Shown: positions 6,130-7,649 of the stretch, in pieces | Position numbering within the stretch: the first letter of the stretch is position 1 | How the letters are laid out: each line of letters begins with the position of its first letter | Assembly: GCA_002340255.1 (NCBI GenBank) | Contig: DDLS01000160.1 | Span: 1 to 7,649, forward strand | Reading direction: 5' to 3' | Origin: Cyanobacteria bacterium UBA2566 | GTDB lineage: Bacteria; Cyanobacteriota; Cyanobacteriia; Cyanobacteriales; Desertifilaceae | Length of the DNA stretch: 7,649 bases | The notes under the pieces: generated by a model | Databases searched by the model: none | Told to the model about the DNA's origin: nothing | The model's input: the letters and a program-made list of their open reading frames with translations, nothing else | Made by a program: the position numbers and the translations under genes

Positions 6130-6378
6130 AAGCTCAAGGCGGAGTGCTTCGCGCTAGGGAATAGGGAATCGGGTTATGGTACATGGCTTTGGGGATGCAA
6201 CATTGTATTTGACGGGCAGCGGATTCATGTCCGCGATAGGCCAAAACACTGTAACCGTAACTTGTACTAAAATACCATGCATAATGGGTGCAATTAGGGA
6301 ATAGGCATTCTAGAAATCGAAAAAAACTGAAGCGCAAAGCGCTATAATGGTGGGCTGGCTGATAACGGATAGAGAGAG
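6130..6378. promoter_or_regulatory. Divergent spacer between flv1-like gene and purK
   Basis: This 249-bp region separates two outward-facing genes. It contains an 11-base direct repeat TAGGGAATAGG (6155-6165 and 6295-6305), the first copy continuing as a heptamer-like AGGGAAT unit. It also holds a hairpin GCGGA-ttcatg-TCCGC (6219-6234) and two AGCGC-type palindromes (6143-6155, 6331-6343). On the - strand a TACAAT (complement of 6203-6208) could be a -10 for the flavodiiron gene, about 75 bases before its ATG, but no matching -35 is evident. Confidence 0.45.
6343..6348 (+). promoter_or_regulatory. Putative purK -10 box TATAAT
   Basis: A perfect TATAAT lies 30 bases before the purK ATG, so the leader would be about 20-25 bases. 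No clear -35 exists at 16-18 bases (the region is an A-run). The box shares its first T with the end of the palindrome AGCGC-aaa-GCGCT (6331-6343), which would sit in the spacer and could influence polymerase or bind a repressor. Confidence 0.45.
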
Positions 6379-7518
6379 ATGAAAGTGGGACAGAAAACTC
6401 GTGTGGGGGCGATCGGAGGTGGACAATTAGCCTGGATGATGGCTTTAGAAGCCCAAGCATTGGGGATTGAATTGATTGTACAAACCCCTAAATCGAGCGA
6501 TCCAGCCGTCTCTAGAGCTTCGGAGGTTATTTTTGGGGCGATCGCCGATGCGGGGGCTACAGAGCAGTTAGCACAGCGCTGTGAGGCAATCACGTTTGAA
6601 AATGAGTTTATTGATTTAGACGCTCTCTTTCCTCTAGAAAAGTCAGGGGTCTGTTTTCGTCCTAGTTTGTCAGCTCTCCAACCCTTATTAGATAAGTACG
6701 ATCAGCGCTCTTTTCTTCGAGATTTAGGGCTTCCGGTTCCCTCGTTTCAGAATTTAGATTGGCATCAGATTCCGGAAAATCTGCATTTTCCTTTGGTTTT
6801 GAAAACGAGAAGACAGGGCTATGATGGCCAGGGAACTTTGATTTTAAAAGATTGGGATCAGTTCCATCAAGCGGCAAAAACATTTGCTGATGTCTCCGTT
6901 TTATTAGAGGAATTTGTACCTTTTGAACGAGAATTAGCAGTGATGGCGGCTCGATTTTCCTCTGGGGAAGTTGTTGTGTATCCAGTGGTAGAAACGAAAC
7001 AAAGAAATCAGGTGTGCCACTGGGTGTTAGTGCCGGCTCAAGTCGAAGAAAAGGTGCGACAAAAAGTTGAAGAAATTGCCCATACATTGCTCAATAAATT
7101 AGATGTGATTGGAATTTTTGGTATTGAGTTTTTCTTGACCACAGAATACCAGGTATTAGTAAATGAAATTGCCCCTCGTACCCATAATTCGGGGCATTTT
7201 AGCTTAGATGCTTGCCAAACGTCCCAGTTTGCCCAACATTTGCGATCGGTGGCAGATTTACCCGTGGGCGATCCGAGTTTGAAATCTGCCGGAGCAGTGA
7301 TGGTGAATTTATTGGGCTATGAAGATTCAGAGAGTGAATATATAGAAAAACGGGAGGCATTAGCCCAAATTCCGGGGAGTCATGTCCATTGGTATTGCAA
7401 ACCTGAAGTGAGACCGGGACGCAAGTTAGGCCATGTTACCGTCTGTACCGATAGCACAGAACGGGAGGCGTTGGTGGCGATCGCCGAAAAAATTGAATCG
7501 ATTTGGTATCCAGGTTGA
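6379..7518 (+). CDS. purK: 5-(carboxyamino)imidazole ribonucleotide synthase PurK
   Basis: A 379-residue ATP-grasp enzyme that carboxylates AIR to N5-CAIR using ATP and bicarbonate, in cytosolic de novo purine synthesis; PurE acts next and is not in this window. Evidence: N-terminal GAIGGGQLAWMM (10-21) matches the family IGGGQLGRM nucleotide-like fold. LKTRRQGYDGQGT (141-153) is the PurK-specific ATP-grasp loop. EE (177-178), GIEFF (248-252) and NEIAPRTHNSGH (262-273) are the metal and substrate end of the active site. HWYCK...RPGRKLGHV (337-352) is the C-terminal signature. Length is normal for the family. ATG 6379 follows a weak purine-rich GAGAGAG. The reading ends ...IWYPG and TGA at 7516-7518; this stop appears to lie within the terminal bases of an adjoining IS200/IS605-type element, yet the protein looks complete. 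Confidence 0.96.
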   Translation: MKVGQKTRVGAIGGGQLAWMMALEAQALGIELIVQTPKSSDPAVSRASEVIFGAIADAGATEQLAQRCEAITFENEFIDLDALFPLEKSGVCFRPSLSALQPLLDKYDQRSFLRDLGLPVPSFQNLDWHQIPENLHFPLVLKTRRQGYDGQGTLILKDWDQFHQAAKTFADVSVLLEEFVPFERELAVMAARFSSGEVVVYPVVETKQRNQVCHWVLVPAQVEEKVRQKVEEIAHTLLNKLDVIGIFGIEFFLTTEYQVLVNEIAPRTHNSGHFSLDACQTSQFAQHLRSVADLPVGDPSLKSAGAVMVNLLGYEDSESEYIEKREALAQIPGSHVHWYCKPEVRPGRKLGHVTVCTDSTEREALVAIAEKIESIWYPG

Positions 7519-7632
7519 CATCCACCCCTGCCTAAAGGCGAGGGGATTCCTAAACCTCACGTTAGCGAAACTCCTCCGCAGGAGGCTTTAGGTTTCTGTT
7601 TCATCGCAGTTGCCTTCACAGATTTAGTCTGT
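7515..7632 (-). ncRNA. Putative TnpB omega-RNA scaffold
   Basis: In IS200/IS605 elements the guide RNA of TnpB overlaps the 3' end of tnpB and the right end, and continues into flanking DNA as the guide. Here the stretch holds several stems: ACAGA/TCTGT (7618-7622 with 7628-7632), CCTCC-gca-GGAGG (7573-7577 with 7581-7585) enclosed by AAACCT/AGGTTT (7552-7557 with 7590-7595), and the terminal hairpin. CCTAAAG (7531-7537) can also pair with CTTTAGG (7586-7592), which would form an alternative or pseudoknot-like helix. The boundaries are inferred. Confidence 0.45.
7525..7545 (-). repeat. IS right-end hairpin
   Basis: On the - strand CCCCT-c-GCCT-tt-AGGC-AGGGG forms a nine-pair stem with a single bulged C and a very short loop. 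In IS200/IS605 elements the TnpA transposase binds such an imperfect subterminal hairpin as single-stranded DNA. It begins six bases inside the putative TCAA terminus. It may also terminate or cap the element's RNA. Confidence 0.65.
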
Positions 7633-7649
7633 TTCCGCTTCGCGGACAT
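7557..7649 (-). CDS. tnpB: TnpB-like protein, C-terminal 30 residues (partial)
   Basis: An open frame enters from beyond the right edge and ends at TGA (complement of 7557-7559). The last 30 residues run from SAKRKQTKSVKATAMKQ to KPKASCGGVSLT. The basic, Ser/Lys/Thr-rich tail with a 'MKQ' near the end and an adjoining IS right-end hairpin is what the non-conserved C-terminus of cyanobacterial TnpB (OrfB, RuvC-type RNA-guided nuclease) looks like. The RuvC and zinc-finger motifs would lie outside the window, so catalytic integrity cannot be judged. The ATG at the very edge is simply an internal codon if the frame stays open. Confidence 0.6.
   Translation of the reverse strand: MSAKRKQTKSVKATAMKQKPKASCGGVSLT

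Larger units (their letters stand above)
1538..7484. repeat. Dispersed HIP1 octamers GCGATCGC
   Basis: Perfect copies begin at 1538, 2440, 2711, 3160, 3946, 4507, 4675, 4855, 5282, 6057, 6538 and 7477, in genes and spacers alike. About one per 640 bases is some hundred times the random expectation. HIP1 abundance is a known hallmark of many cyanobacterial genomes and supports the assignment of the organism. None lies in 1-1537, which is mostly spacer, the small gene and the 3' end of the ATPase gene. Confidence 0.9.
7515..7649 (-). mobile_element. IS200/IS605-family element, right end (partial)
   Basis: Read on the - strand, the end of a TnpB-like frame is followed by 42 bases that end in a hairpin and the tetranucleotide TCAA (complement of 7515-7518). 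The hairpin is CCCCTGCCT (7525-7533) against AGGC-g-AGGGG (7536-7545), with a two-base loop and one bulged base. A subterminal hairpin a few bases inside a short cleavage tetranucleotide is the known architecture of IS200/IS605 right ends; TCAA is the right cleavage site of IS608. There are no terminal inverted repeats, as expected for this family. The left end and any tnpA lie beyond 7649. Confidence 0.7.

Noticed and set aside
6134..6460. 108-codon open frame on the - strand covering the flv1-like/purK spacer
   Set aside because: It overlaps the start of purK, has no ribosome-binding site or family resemblance, and its composition (many Ser, His, Tyr, Pro) looks like translated spacer.
6662..7087. 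141-codon - strand open frame inside purK
   Set aside because: It is the antisense shadow of strongly conserved PurK motifs.

Overview
The window comes from a cyanobacterium. It carries a CpcS/CpeS-type phycobiliprotein lyase and a class C flavodiiron protein, both tied to phycobilisome-bearing oxygenic phototrophs. It also has twelve perfect copies of the octamer GCGATCGC (HIP1) in 7.65 kb, where one per about 65 kb is expected by chance. Intergenic DNA is rich in short palindromes and heptanucleotide-like repeats. I cannot name the genus.

Layout. Positions 1-424 hold no gene. They contain a nested 84-bp inverted repeat (12-95), a small palindrome, a clear rho-independent terminator on the + strand (222-252) for a transcript that starts upstream, two more palindromes, and the leader of a small gene. 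That gene (425-724, +) encodes a 99-residue protein with four cysteines that I do not recognise. It converges, eight bases apart, on a large - strand gene (733-2628) for a tandem-domain ArsA/Get3-type ATPase. A 191-bp divergent spacer separates this from the phycobiliprotein lyase gene (2820-3371, +). Next come a secreted SH3-like protein (best start 3486, + strand) and a doubtful short ORF with a signal peptide whose tail runs into repeat-like DNA. The 463 bases from 3933 to 4395 hold nothing else that looks coding. A - strand flavodiiron gene (4396-6129) follows, most likely flv1. After a 249-bp divergent spacer comes purK (6379-7518, +).

The right edge is the end of an IS200/IS605-family element on the - strand: the last 30 codons of a TnpB-like protein, folded RNA-like sequence, and a right-end hairpin. 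The inferred element boundary falls inside the last sense codon of purK, so the IS terminal tetranucleotide appears to supply the purK stop codon. The 3' end of purK would then be the guide segment of the TnpB omega-RNA.

The genes do not form one pathway. ArsA-like ATPase, lyase, flavodiiron protein and PurK are separately transcribed housekeeping or photosynthesis genes in alternating orientations. The least explained items are the four-cysteine small protein with its palindrome-rich leader, the 3933-4395 region, and the IS/purK junction.
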